From NCBI GenBank assembly GCA_963846885.1, contig CAWJXS010000020.1, forward strand, positions 248,001 through 312,000: 64,000 nt of DNA, in the 5' to 3' direction. Position 1 is the stretch's first letter. The number at the start of each line of letters is the position of its first letter. The notes beneath the pieces were generated by a model. The model saw only the letters and a program-made list of their open reading frames with translations. It did no database searches and was not told where the DNA came from. Below, piece after piece: positions 55,901 through 64,000 of this stretch. The DNA comes from RPQJ01 sp963846885 (lineage in GTDB: Bacteria > Pseudomonadota > Gammaproteobacteria > Steroidobacterales > Steroidobacteraceae). The translations under genes were made by a program, and so were the position numbers.

Positions 55901-56173
55901 GGCAGCTATCACCTGGAGCGCATCGACGTGCTCGAGGCCGAGCTCGCTGACATCGAGAAAGAGTTCGAGGCGCTCGGCGCAGCGGATCTGCCCGGCGTGA
56001 ACCAGGCACTGCAGGCCACCGGCCGGCCGGTCATCGCGATGCCGCCGAAAGTACCCGCGATGGCGGACGCAGGCGTCAGCTCATCGAACTCGCAGTGGCT
56101 GGCCACGCGCAAGCGCAAGGACAAGAAGTCGATGTTCCACAGCCTGCCGCAGGAAGCGGTGGGCCTGCGGTAA
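52927..56173 (+). pseudogene. VPS10/sortilin-like BNR-repeat secreted protein, frameshifted once
   Basis: From the ATG at 52927 the first frame has a signal peptide ('AALLALTLAPAMLCAA') and runs to about 53777; the second frame, to a TAA near 56173, continues the same protein. An extra C at about 53780 restores 'DSKAIYAFVESPQSAL'. The joined product is about 1,080 residues with at least eight Asp-box (S/T-x-D-x-G-x-T-W) repeats, such as 'TTDGGDTWQH', 'TRDGGKTWQH', 'SDDSGATWEA' and 'TRDAGKTWTNV', that form beta-propellers, followed by a C-terminal helical region. Such proteins are exported and bind glycans or peptides; the family is common in gammaproteobacteria and Bacteroidota. Probably intact. 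Confidence 0.78.
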
Positions 56174-56189
56174 CGACCGATGCTGCAGG

Positions 56190-56215
56190 CACCGGGCGCC
56201 GCGCGGCGCCCGGTG
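56190..56215. terminator. Strong hairpin between convergent genes
   Basis: A perfect 11-base stem (CACCGGGCGCC / GGCGCCCGGTG) with a GCGC loop lies between the VPS10-type gene stop and the DUF808 gene stop. No T-run follows on either strand, so any terminator would be of a T-less kind. Confidence 0.5.
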
Positions 56216-56227
56216 TCGCGCTCGAGA

Positions 56228-57172
56228 TCAGTGCGCGGCCTGCCGCGCCTTCTGCACCAGCCCGACGATCGTCACCGCCAGGGCGCCGGCCACCAGTCCC
56301 GCGACGAGATTGGCCAGCAACGGCGTCAGCGCCGCGAGCACCGCGCCCATGCCGGACAGCCCCGCAGCCTGCGCGGCAACGCCCTCGATCCAGTGCTCGA
56401 GCCACGGAGTGCCGTGGGCCAGGATGCCGCCACCCACCAGGAACATGGCCGCGGTGCCGAGCACGGACAGCGTTTTCATGAGCCACGGCGCTGAGGCCAG
56501 CATGCCCCGGCCGACGCCGCGCACGGCCGCAGTCAGGGCGCCGTTGCCCTGGCGCTGGCTCAGGTACAAGCCCGCGTCGTCGAGCTTGACGATGGCGGCC
56601 ACGAGCCCATACACGCCGACCGTCATCAGGATGGCGATGCCGACGAGCACGCCGACGCGTACGCTGAAAGGCGCGGTGCCGACCGTTCCCAGCGCGATCA
56701 CGATGATCTCCGCCGACAGGATGAAGTCGGTGCGTATGGCGCCCTTGATCTTGTCTTTCTCGACGGCAACCAGGTCCACCGCAGGGTCGACCAGCGCTTC
56801 GCGCAGCTTCTGGCGATGACCGTCCGCGTCATTTCGATGCACGAACGCATGCCAGATTTTCTCGAAGCCCTCGTAGCAGAGGAACAGGCCGCCGGCCATC
56901 AACAGCGGCACGATGGCCCAGGGTGCGACGGCGCTGATCGCGAGCGCCGCGGGCACCAGGATCGCCTTGTTGACCAGCGACCCTTTGGCGACCGCCCAGA
57001 CCACCGGCAGCTCGCGATTCGACTTGACGCCCGCGACCTGCTGCGCGTTCAGCGCGAGGTCGTCTCCGAGCACGCCGGCCGTTTTCTTGGTGGCGACCTT
57101 GGTGAGGACCGAGACGTCGTCGAGGATGCTCGCGATGTCGTCGAGCAGGGCAAGTAGGCTGGCGCCGGCCAT
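56228..57172 (-). CDS. DUF808 family membrane protein (YedI-like)
   Basis: The 314-residue inner membrane protein begins at the ATG at 57172 ('MAGASLLALLDDIAS'). The start 'LALLDDIASILDDVSVLTKVATKKTAGVLGDDLALNA' (shortened) and the helix-rich remainder with 'LLMAGGLFLCYEGFEKI' and 'KGAIRTDFILSAEIIVIALG' match DUF808. Function unknown. Divergent from the efflux operon. Confidence 0.88.
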   Translation of the reverse strand: MAGASLLALLDDIASILDDVSVLTKVATKKTAGVLGDDLALNAQQVAGVKSNRELPVVWAVAKGSLVNKAILVPAALAISAVAPWAIVPLLMAGGLFLCYEGFEKIWHAFVHRNDADGHRQKLREALVDPAVDLVAVEKDKIKGAIRTDFILSAEIIVIALGTVGTAPFSVRVGVLVGIAILMTVGVYGLVAAIVKLDDAGLYLSQRQGNGALTAAVRGVGRGMLASAPWLMKTLSVLGTAAMFLVGGGILAHGTPWLEHWIEGVAAQAAGLSGMGAVLAALTPLLANLVAGLVAGALAVTIVGLVQKARQAAH

Positions 57173-57310
57173 GGAATCACTGCAATGGCGGAAAGACCAC
57201 ATGGTACGGATCGGGCCCGGGGGATGCGAATGCAACGCGCCGGGGCACTAATGACGATTGCTGTAGTCTCTAGATGGCTTCGCTCGTGAAAGCAGCCTGA
57301 CTGGACCGAC

Positions 57311-58735
57311 TTGACCGCGCGCCTGACTCCACCGTTGTTCGCACTGTTTTTCGTCGCTGGCTGCACGGCCGGCCCGGAACCACGTACCCCCACACCCGAA
57401 GCGCTTGGCGTTCCGGCCCAGTTCCTGTCGGCGCCCGCCGGCACGACCGCGGCCGCCGCAGATGTCGGCTCGTGGTGGGGCCGGTTCGACGACCCCATCC
57501 TGACCGGGCTCGTCGAGCAGGCCCTGGCCACGAATTTGGACGTCGACGCGGCGGGCGCCAGGGTCCGGGCAGCGCGTGCCTCGCTCAAGGCAGCCAAGTC
57601 CGGCGCCTGGCCCACGCTGGACGCCGGCGTGTCGGCCAGCCGGCTCGAACCCGTCGGTAGCGATGCCCGGGTCGACGCCCGTGACACGTACTCGGCAGGA
57701 TTCGATGCGAGTTACGAGTTCGACCTGTTCGGCGGGCAGCGGCGCGCCACGCAAGCAGCGGCAGCTGACCTCGCCGCTGTCGAAGCCAACCTGCACGCGA
57801 CGCAACTGTCGGTGGCTGCCGAGGTCGCGCTCAATTACGTCGATGCCCGCCTCGCGCGGCGCCAGCTCGCCATCGCGCGGTCGAACCTGCAGGCGCAGGA
57901 CGAAACGCTGCAGATCGTGCAGTGGCGCGTCCAGGCCGGGCTCGTCGGCGCACTCGACCTCGAGCAGGCGCGCCAACTGCGCGCGCAGACCGCCGCCACG
58001 GTGCCGTTGCGCGAGCAATCGTTGTCGGGCGCACTGAACAGGCTGGCCGTGCTGACCGGGTCGGCGCCTGGAACCGTGAATGCGCTGCTCGAACCCGACG
58101 CGCCAATCCCATTGGCCGTCGCGGCCGACGTCTCGATACCGGCGGCCATGGTGCGACGCCGTCCCGACGTGACGGCCGCAGAGCACTCGCTGGCTGCGGA
58201 AACGGCGCGCATCGGAGTGCGCCAGGCCGAGCTGTACCCGTCACTGGGAATCTCCGGGTCACTGCGCGGGAACACGTCGAACTGGGGCGACCTGACCAAT
58301 GCTTCCATCGGCAGCCTCGCCGCCAGCCTCACCGCGCCGCTCTTCCAGGGTGGACGGCTGCGAGCGGCCGTCGAGCAGCAGCGCGCCGCCGCCCTCGTGG
58401 CGCTGGCCACGTATCGCGAGACGGTGCTCGTCGCACTCGAGGAGGCCGAGAACGCGCTGGTCGCGGTGGATGTGTCCGAACGGCGCGAGCGTGAACTGAT
58501 CGTTGCCGAGGAAGCCGCACGCAACGCCGCTGCCCTCGCCCGCAGCCAGTACCAGGCGGGCATCATCGACTTTTCCGCGCTGCTCGACGCGGAACGCACC
58601 CTGCTCACGAGCGAAAGCGGCCGCGCATCGGCACAAGCCGATCGCGCCATCGCCGCGGTGCAGCTGTTCAAGGCGCTCGGCGGTGGGTGGGAAGACGCAC
58701 CCGCCCCGCGCACGTTGACGACACCGTTTCCCTGA
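57311..58735 (+). CDS. NodT/TolC-family outer membrane efflux lipoprotein
   Basis: The 474-residue precursor starts at a TTG (57311) with a lipobox 'FVAGC' (Cys18). The family pattern is clear: 'SWWGRFDDPILTGLVEQALATNLDV' (partly shown), 'SYEFDLFGGQRRATQAA', 'RRRPDVTAAEHSLAAETARIGV', 'ASLTAPLFQGGRLRAAVEQQ'. Such proteins form the trimeric outer membrane channel of tripartite pumps. The adaptor and the two ABC components follow on the same strand. Confidence 0.92.
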   Translation: MTARLTPPLFALFFVAGCTAGPEPRTPTPEALGVPAQFLSAPAGTTAAAADVGSWWGRFDDPILTGLVEQALATNLDVDAAGARVRAARASLKAAKSGAWPTLDAGVSASRLEPVGSDARVDARDTYSAGFDASYEFDLFGGQRRATQAAAADLAAVEANLHATQLSVAAEVALNYVDARLARRQLAIARSNLQAQDETLQIVQWRVQAGLVGALDLEQARQLRAQTAATVPLREQSLSGALNRLAVLTGSAPGTVNALLEPDAPIPLAVAADVSIPAAMVRRRPDVTAAEHSLAAETARIGVRQAELYPSLGISGSLRGNTSNWGDLTNASIGSLAASLTAPLFQGGRLRAAVEQQRAAALVALATYRETVLVALEEAENALVAVDVSERRERELIVAEEAARNAAALARSQYQAGIIDFSALLDAERTLLTSESGRASAQADRAIAAVQLFKALGGGWEDAPAPRTLTTPFP

Positions 58736-58755
58736 AGGCATCCCTGAAGGCAGCA

Positions 58756-60099
58756 ATGGACCCGCAGACACCAGACACGCCGCAACGCCCCGGGCTCGAT
58801 GAGTTTCTCGGTCGCAAGCCGCCCTCCCCGCGCGCGCGGCAGCTGCGCAAGGCGCTGCCTGTTGCGGCAGTGCTGCTGGTTGCGGCGCTCGCAGCCCTGT
58901 ATTTCGCGCGCCGCGAGCCGCCGCCCAGTTATGCGACGCAGCCAGTGCAGCGCGGCGACTTGCGCGTCACGGTCTCGGCCACCGGGAATCTGCAGCCGAC
59001 CAACGAAGTCGAAGTGGGGTCGGAGCTGTCGGGCCTGGTGACCGAGGTGAACGTCGACAACAACGACCAGCGTCACGCGCGGCCAGGTCCTGGCCCGCAT
59101 CGACACGGCGCGGCTGCAGGACGCCATCACGCAGAGCAAGGCGTCGCTGCAGTCCGCGATTGCCGACGTCGCGCAGGCGGAGGCCACGGCACAGCAGACC
59201 AAGGCAGCACTCGCGCGCTTCGAGGAAGTGCACGCCCTGTCCGGCGGCAAGGTGCCGTCGGCCGCGGAACTCGACACGGCCAAAGCCGAATATGCGCGAG
59301 CGATCGCAGGTGTCCGCACGGCAGAGGCGGGCGTCGCGCGCGCGCGCGCGCAGTTGTCGTCCGACCAGACCCAGTTCTCCAAGGCGCTCATCCTGTCGCC
59401 GGTCACCGGCGTGGTGCTGTCGCGGCAGATCGATCCGGGACAAACGGTCGCGGCCTCGTTCAACGCGCCGGTGCTGTTCCTGATCGCCGAGGACCTGAGC
59501 GCAATGCGCCTCGAAGTGAAGGTGGACGAAGCGGATGTGGGCCAGGTGGCCGCCGGCCAGTCGGCTACCTTCCAGGTCGATGCCTTCCCCGGGCGCACCT
59601 TCCCCGCGCGAGTCGAGCGCGTGGACGTCGGCGCCAACGCAGGCAGCGGCTCGACCACCGCGACGACTCGAGTTCGTCGTCCACGGTCGTGGCCTACACG
59701 GCGGTGCTGGCGGTGAACAACAGCGATTCGACGCTGCGTCCTGGCATGACGGCGACTGCAGAGATCGTCACGAGCGAGAAGCAGGGCGTGCTGCTGGTGC
59801 CCAATGCCGCGCTGCGATTTTCGCCCGACGGCGGCGCCAAGGAACGCTCCGGAGTCACCAAGGTCCTGATGCCGGGTCCTCCTCGCGGCACCGCGAGCAC
59901 CCAGTCGCGCGAAGTGAAGATCGGGCGCGGCAGCACCCAGCAGGTTCATGTGCTCGGGGCGGACGGGCAACCGCAGCCGGTCGCGGTGACCACGGGCGAC
60001 ACCAATGGCACGCTCACCGAGGTCATGGGCGACTCGTTGCATGAAGGCGACGCAGTGATCACGGGCGTGCTCGCCGCGGGGACCGCCGGTGGGCGATGA
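58756..60099 (+). pseudogene. macA: MacA-like periplasmic adaptor, two compensating frameshifts
   Basis: From the ATG at 58756, a membrane helix (about 35-52) is followed by 'PVQRGDLRVTVSATGNLQPT', then a shift by an extra C near 59071. The second frame gives the coiled-coil and lipoyl parts ('RGQVLARIDTARLQDAI', 'LILSPVTGVVLSRQIDPGQ'). Near 59668 a one-base loss returns to the first frame for 'STVVAYTAVLAVNN' and 'LRPGMTATAEIVT' to the stop at 60097-60099. Adaptors link the inner membrane ABC pump to the outer channel. Its stop overlaps the ATPase gene start. The gene symbol is by similarity. Confidence 0.75.
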
Positions 60100-60793
60100 C
60101 CCGGGCACACCGCTGATCCAGCTGCGGGGCGTGACCAAGACGTTTGGCTCCGGTGCGGCTAGTTTCCAGGCCCTGCGCGGCGTCGACTTCGAGGTCAAGG
60201 CGGGTGATTTCGTGGCCGTGATGGGTCCGTCGGGATCCGGCAAGTCGACGATGATGAACATCCTCGGCTGCCTCGACGTGCCAACCACCGGCGAATTCCT
60301 GTTTCAGGGCTTTCACGTCGAGACGCTGACGCGCGACGAGCGCGCGCTGCTGCGCCGTCGCTACCTCGGTTTCGTGTTCCAGGGGTTCAACCTGCTGGCG
60401 CGGACGAGTGCGCTCGAGAACGTCGAGCTGCCCTTGCTGTATCGCGGCGAAAAGCCGCTTGCCCGGCGCGAAGCTGCGATGGCCGCACTGGACAAGGTCG
60501 GCTTGGCCGACTGGTGGGACCACACGCCCGCCGAACTGTCGGGCGGGCAGCAGCAGCGGGTCGCGATCGCGCGCGCGATCGTCACCTCGCCGCGCGTGCT
60601 GCTGGCCGACGAGCCGACGGGCAACCTCGACACGGCGCGGTCGCTCGAGATCATGGAGCTGCTGACCGGCTTCAACGACACCGGGATCACGATCCTGATG
60701 GTGACGCACGAAGCGGAAATGGCCGCGTACGCGCACACGATCGCGCACGTGCGCGATGGCCTCGTTGACCCGGTCGAGGTGCGCGCGCGGTGA
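60089..60793 (+). CDS. MacB-like ABC transporter ATP-binding subunit
   Basis: The 234-residue cytoplasmic ATPase starts at a GTG (60089), overlapping the macA end by 11 bases. Walker A 'GPSGSGKST' (46-54), signature 'LSGGQQQR', Walker B 'LLADEPTGNLD' and the LolD/MacB-type 'LGFVFQGFNLLARTSALENVELPL' (shortened here) are present. E. coli MacB fuses this domain to the permease; here it is a separate gene. GTGA overlap joins it to the permease gene. Confidence 0.93.
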   Translation: MGDDPGTPLIQLRGVTKTFGSGAASFQALRGVDFEVKAGDFVAVMGPSGSGKSTMMNILGCLDVPTTGEFLFQGFHVETLTRDERALLRRRYLGFVFQGFNLLARTSALENVELPLLYRGEKPLARREAAMAALDKVGLADWWDHTPAELSGGQQQRVAIARAIVTSPRVLLADEPTGNLDTARSLEIMELLTGFNDTGITILMVTHEAEMAAYAHTIAHVRDGLVDPVEVRAR

Positions 60794-62005
60794 GCATGCT
60801 CGGCCCGATCTTCGTGCTGGCGGTGCGCGAGATACGGCGCCACCTGTTGCGCTCGTTCCTGACCGTGCTCGGCATCGTGATCGGCGTGGCGGCTGTCGTC
60901 ACGATGGTGACGCTGGGCAACGGCGCCACGGCCGCCGTGCGCGAACAGATCTCCGGGCCTGGGCGTGAACATACTGCAGGTTCGTCCGGGCCAGGGTTTC
61001 GGCCGTGGCGGTGGCGGCCCGGCGCCGGCCGACTTCGACATGGACGACGTCGCCGCCATACGCGACCAGGTGGCCGGTGTCGTCGTGGTTGCGCCGCTCG
61101 CGCAATCCTCGGGCACGGCCGTGCGCAACGCGGCGAACTGGTCGACGACCGTCAATGGCACGACCGCCGACTATTTCACCGCGCAGCAGTGGGAGACGGC
61201 GTCCGGGCGGGTGTTCTCGACGGCCGAAGAGCAGGCGGGCAAGGCCGTGTGCGTGATTGGCTCGACGCTGCAGCGCAACCTGTTCCGGTCGGAAGACCCG
61301 TTGGGCCAGCGCTTCCGGATTCGCGGACTGTCCTGCGTGGTGATCGGGACGCTCGTGACGCGCGGCCAGGGCGGCTTCGGCAATGACCAGGACGACGTCG
61401 TGCTGATGCCGATCAAGACCGTGCAGCGGCGCCTGACAGGCAACCGCAACGTGCGGCTCATGATGGTGAAAGTCGACCCGGCCTACGACACGGCGGCGGT
61501 GACTGCCTCACTGCAGTCGTTGTTGCGCGAGCGTCGCAACATCCGCGGCGCGAAACAGGACGACTTCAACATCTTCGACACGGCGCAGATTTCGCAGACG
61601 CTGCAGGGCACCACCCGGATCCTCACTGCGCTGCTCGGCGCAGTCGCGGCCGTAAGCCTGCTCGTGGGCGGCATCGGCATCATGAACATCATGCTGGTGT
61701 CGGTGACGGAGCGGACGCGCGAAATCGGCATCCGACTCGCCATCGGCGCAGTCGGGCGCGAGGTGCTGCTGCAGTTCCTCGTGGAAGCCGTGGTGCTGGC
61801 CTGCCTTGGCGGGGTGATCGGCCTGCTGCTGGCTTTGGTGGCGAGCTGGTCGCTGGCGCCGTTGCTGGGCGTGCCGTTCCTGTTCGACGTCCGGATCAAC
61901 GTCGTGGCCTTCGCCTTCTCGGCGCTGATCGGCGTGATCTTCGGCTACTTCCCGGCACGCCGGGCCGCGCAGCTCAATCCGATCGACGCGCTGCGCCACG
62001 AGTGA
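60790..62005 (+). pseudogene. MacB-like ABC transporter permease (FtsX family), one frameshift
   Basis: From the GTG at 60790, overlapping the ATPase stop as GTGA, an N-terminal helix 'LLRSFLTVLGIVIGVAAVVTMV' (shortened) follows. A break at a GGG (60955-60957) shifts the frame; removing one G gives 'QISGLGVNILQVRPGQG' as in the family. The rest has a large periplasmic domain ('FTAQQWETASGRVFS') and three C-terminal helices with 'GGIGIMNIMLVSVTERTREIG' and 'YFPARRAAQLNPIDALRHE'. The joined protein is about 400 residues. Probably intact in the organism. Confidence 0.8.
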
Positions 62006-62023
62006 ACCCGCCGGGCGGGTTCA
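62003..62023. terminator. Perfect 21-base palindrome across the permease stop codon
   Basis: TGAACCCGCC-G-GGCGGGTTCA (62003-62023) begins with the stop codon of the permease gene and lies between it and the convergent hydrolase gene. The 10-base stem is strong; no T-run follows, so its role in termination is inferred from position. Confidence 0.55.
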
Positions 62024-62037
62024 CCGGGCGACTTGAT

Positions 62038-62631
62038 TCAGCGGACGAAAAAATCCCGTGCCAGCCGCACCACTTCGTCCGCTTCGCCGTCCAGCACGTT
62101 GCCCGTCGGCGACGCGAGTTCGACGCGGCGCGCTTCGCGCAGCAGCGGCTCGGTGCGACCGGTCGATTCCCACAACTCGTCCCGTGCCCGCAGGATCATG
62201 ACCGGCAGCTTGAGCAGCGGCAGTCGCTCGCCGACCTGGAAATTGCTGTCCGATCCGGGAACGCCGATGAGGATGAGCCGACGGACGTGCTCAGGCCGCG
62301 CCAGCGCGAGTTCGATGGCCGCAAGCGAACCGGCCTGGTAGCCCACCACGTCGACCTGCTTGAGCCGCAGCGAATCGATGAGGTCGATGAATGCCGCCGC
62401 CTGGTCGGCGATGGTCGGCGCGTGGTCAGGCGCTTCCGACTCGCCGCTGCCCGGCAGGTCGGGCGCGTAGACGCTGCGGTCGCGACCCAGGTCGCGCAGC
62501 AACGGGCGAAAGGCACGACCCGTCAGCCCGGGCGGCGGAACGCAGAGCAACGGCGTCAGTTCGTCGAAGCCACCGCTCGACGGAAAGGACGTGTGCAAGT
62601 GCAACTGGCCGAAGCGGCAGTCGACGTACAT
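62038..62631 (-). CDS. Alpha/beta hydrolase-fold protein lacking the catalytic serine
   Basis: The 197-residue protein starts at the ATG at 62631 ('MYVDCRFGQ'); longer in-frame starts (62652, 62784) are possible. The fold is clear ('LLCVPPPGLTGRAF', 'YAPDLPGSGESEAPD', 'VDVVGYQAGSLAAIELALARP' shortened). The nucleophile elbow GxSxG reads 'GYQAG', so Gln99 replaces the serine. The C-terminal His is also not obvious. It may be a non-enzymatic binding protein or use another nucleophile. Confidence 0.68.
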   Translation of the reverse strand: MYVDCRFGQLHLHTSFPSSGGFDELTPLLCVPPPGLTGRAFRPLLRDLGRDRSVYAPDLPGSGESEAPDHAPTIADQAAAFIDLIDSLRLKQVDVVGYQAGSLAAIELALARPEHVRRLILIGVPGSDSNFQVGERLPLLKLPVMILRARDELWESTGRTEPLLREARRVELASPTGNVLDGEADEVVRLARDFFVR

Positions 62632-62888
62632 CTTGCGCAGGTGGATGGTCACGGGCGGGGAGCTCCTGCTCGAAAGGGCGGCGCTGCGGGCAATCGTGCG
62701 GTCGGAAGTGCGGGTCACGGGGCTGGTCCTCGGTGAGCAGTCGTAGGCGTGCTGCGCATTCTCCGCGCGCACGTTCGCTCTCACGTTGATTCAGCTCTCA
62801 CTCCGGCCGCGATCGGCATGACTTAATGCTGCACGTCATCCCGGCCGGCAGTCCACCGGAATGGCGGAAAAATTATGTCGCGTCGCGC

Positions 62889-63999
62889 TCACGCCGTGTC
62901 GAGATACCACTCGTAGTCGCGATCGCTGACGAGCGCCCCGAACTTTTCCGCTTCCTGACGCTTGATCGCGAGGAAACACCTCGAGAAAACCCGCGCCCAG
63001 CGTATCGCGCACGAAAGCGGAACGCGCTGCAGCCTCGAGGGCAGCGTGCCATTGGGTCGGCAACGTACGTGTGGGAGGTTGCGCGTAGGCGTTGCCGGTC
63101 ACAGGCGGGCCTGGGTCGATGCGCCGCTCGATCCCGTGCAGCATGCCGCCGAGCACCAGGGCAGCGACCAGGTACGGATTGGCGTCCGCGCCAGCGACGC
63201 GATGCTCGACGTGCCGGCTCGCAGGCGGGCCGGCCGGCACGCGCAGGCTCACGGAGCGGTTATTGACGCCCCAGGCGACGGCCACCGGGGCGTAACTCAT
63301 CGAGCGGAAACGGCGATACGAGTTCGCGTTGGGCGCGTAGATCGCCATGCCATCGGCCAGCGTGGCCTGCAGCCCGCCGATCGCATGTTGCAGCAGCGGG
63401 CTGCCGGCGGGTTCTTCGGCTGCGCAGGCATTGGCGCCACCGCTGTCCGCGAGGCTTGCGTGCAGATGCATCCCCGATCCCGCGTGTTCCGCGAACGGCT
63501 TCGCCATGAAGCAGGCCACGCGGCCATGCCGTGCCGCGACGCCGCGCACGGCGCGCTTGAACAGGATGGCCTCGTCGACCGCACGCAGCGCGTCTGCGCG
63601 ATGCTCGAGCGTGATCTCGAACTGGCCCGGCGCGTACTCGGACATCAGCGTGCGCACAGGCAGCCCGAGCGACTTCGCGGCGGCATACAGGTCGTCGAAC
63701 AGCGGCGACATGTCGTCCAGCCGGCCGAGGCCGTACGCATCGATGCGTTCGCGCCGGGCGCCGCTCAACATGCCGGCGGACGGCACCAGGCGGCCGGCGG
63801 CGTCACGCTCGAGCAGGTAAAACTCGAGCTCGACCGCGACCACAGGCGTGAAACCCGCGCCCTCACAGCGCGCCACGACACCCGCGAGCGCATGTCGCGG
63901 ATCGGCCCGCGCCGGCGTGCCGTCGAGTTCGAACATCGTGCCCAGCACCTGTGCCGTGGGGCGCTTGAGCCACGGGGCCCGCGCGAGCGACCCGGCCAC
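62889..63999 (-). CDS. Glutamine synthetase family protein (PuuA-like), 5' end outside window and C-terminal frameshift
   Basis: The gene enters the window at 63999 on the minus strand, so its N-terminus is missing. Motifs visible: 'VELEFYLLERD', 'YAPGQFEITLEHRADALRAVDE' (shortened), 'CFMAKPFAEHAGSGMHLHASL', 'NSYRRFRSMSYAPVAVAWGVNNRS' (shortened), typical of glutamine-synthetase-fold gamma-glutamyl ligases such as PuuA, which glutamylate polyamines or other amines. Near 62974 an AAA run (TTT in the gene) carries one extra base; removing it gives 'FLEVFLAIKRQEAEKFGALV' and a stop at 62889; uncorrected, the frame runs to 62836. Neighbouring a hydrolase-like gene. Confidence 0.82.
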
Positions 64000-64000
64000 C

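Noticed and set aside
59071..59668. Programmed frameshifting in macA
   Set aside because: No slippery heptamer or structure signature; two opposite single-base changes in one gene are better explained by sequence error, as elsewhere in the window.

Overview
The window is high-GC (roughly two-thirds G+C), densely coded Gram-negative DNA. Lipoproteins with lipoboxes, TolC/NodT and MacAB-type efflux, ExbB-type channel, HrpB, YcbL, a PA0069-like radical SAM protein, DUF2238 and DUF808 proteins together point to a Gammaproteobacterium, most likely a Steroidobacterales/Xanthomonadales-like lineage (inference; there is no rRNA here). No rRNA, tRNA, CRISPR array, phage or transposase gene was seen.

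Layout. 0-8.3 kb: a secretin-like fragment, a frameshifted ThiF/E1-like gene, membrane and hydrolase genes, a helix-hairpin-helix protein, an NlpC/P60 lipoprotein next to hrpB, and a DUF456 protein. 8.3-8.8 kb: gene-free, holding two structured repeat copies. 8.8-20.7 kb: a dacB-HIT-acs run, then DUF502, YcbL-like hydrolase, NAD synthetase, MEMO1-family protein, DUF1475, a CFA-type methyltransferase and a TPR/TonB-C protein. 20.66-21.02 kb: a nested palindromic repeat in another convergent gap. 21.0-34.7 kb: one long minus-strand gene array (see below). 34.8-40.5 kb: radical SAM gene with a LexA box, MFS transporter, DUF885 peptidase, LCAT-like lipoprotein. 40.6-49.1 kb: signalling (response regulator-EAL with CHASE4 kinase; large Cache-PAS kinase with a hydrolase and a DUF2238 protein). 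49.2-57.2 kb: GATase, ilvA, envelope proteins, a VPS10/BNR-repeat protein, DUF808. 57.3-62.0 kb: NodT-MacA-MacB-type tripartite efflux operon. 62.0-64 kb: a hydrolase-like protein without a catalytic serine and a glutamine-synthetase-family gene cut by the window edge.

The most interesting region is 21.0-34.7 kb. Ten genes, mostly overlapping by 4-14 bases or separated by under 20, encode three lipoproteins and one more small lipoprotein or secreted protein, a transmembrane Ser/Thr kinase-like protein lacking the usual ATP-binding lysine, a forkhead-like/PEGA/SUMF1 membrane protein, an Ala/Pro-rich single-pass protein, an ExbB/TolQ/MotA-type channel, an Hsp70-like protein with a C-terminal FHA domain, and two paralogous von Willebrand A proteins whose N-terminal membrane helix carries a MotB/ExbD-like aspartate. 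The kinase + SUMF1 + FHA + lipoprotein content recalls the threonine-phosphorylation pathway that controls type VI secretion (PpkA/TagR/Fha/TagQ), but no secretion genes are present; instead there is an ion-channel/vWA module. I read it as a candidate undescribed envelope-spanning, phospho-regulated, proton-motive-force-driven complex.

A second general feature is that at least twelve genes-breaks are single-base shifts, nearly all of them one extra base and several in GGG or TTT runs, within otherwise well conserved genes. This looks like systematic sequence error rather than gene decay, so the broken genes are probably intact in the organism.
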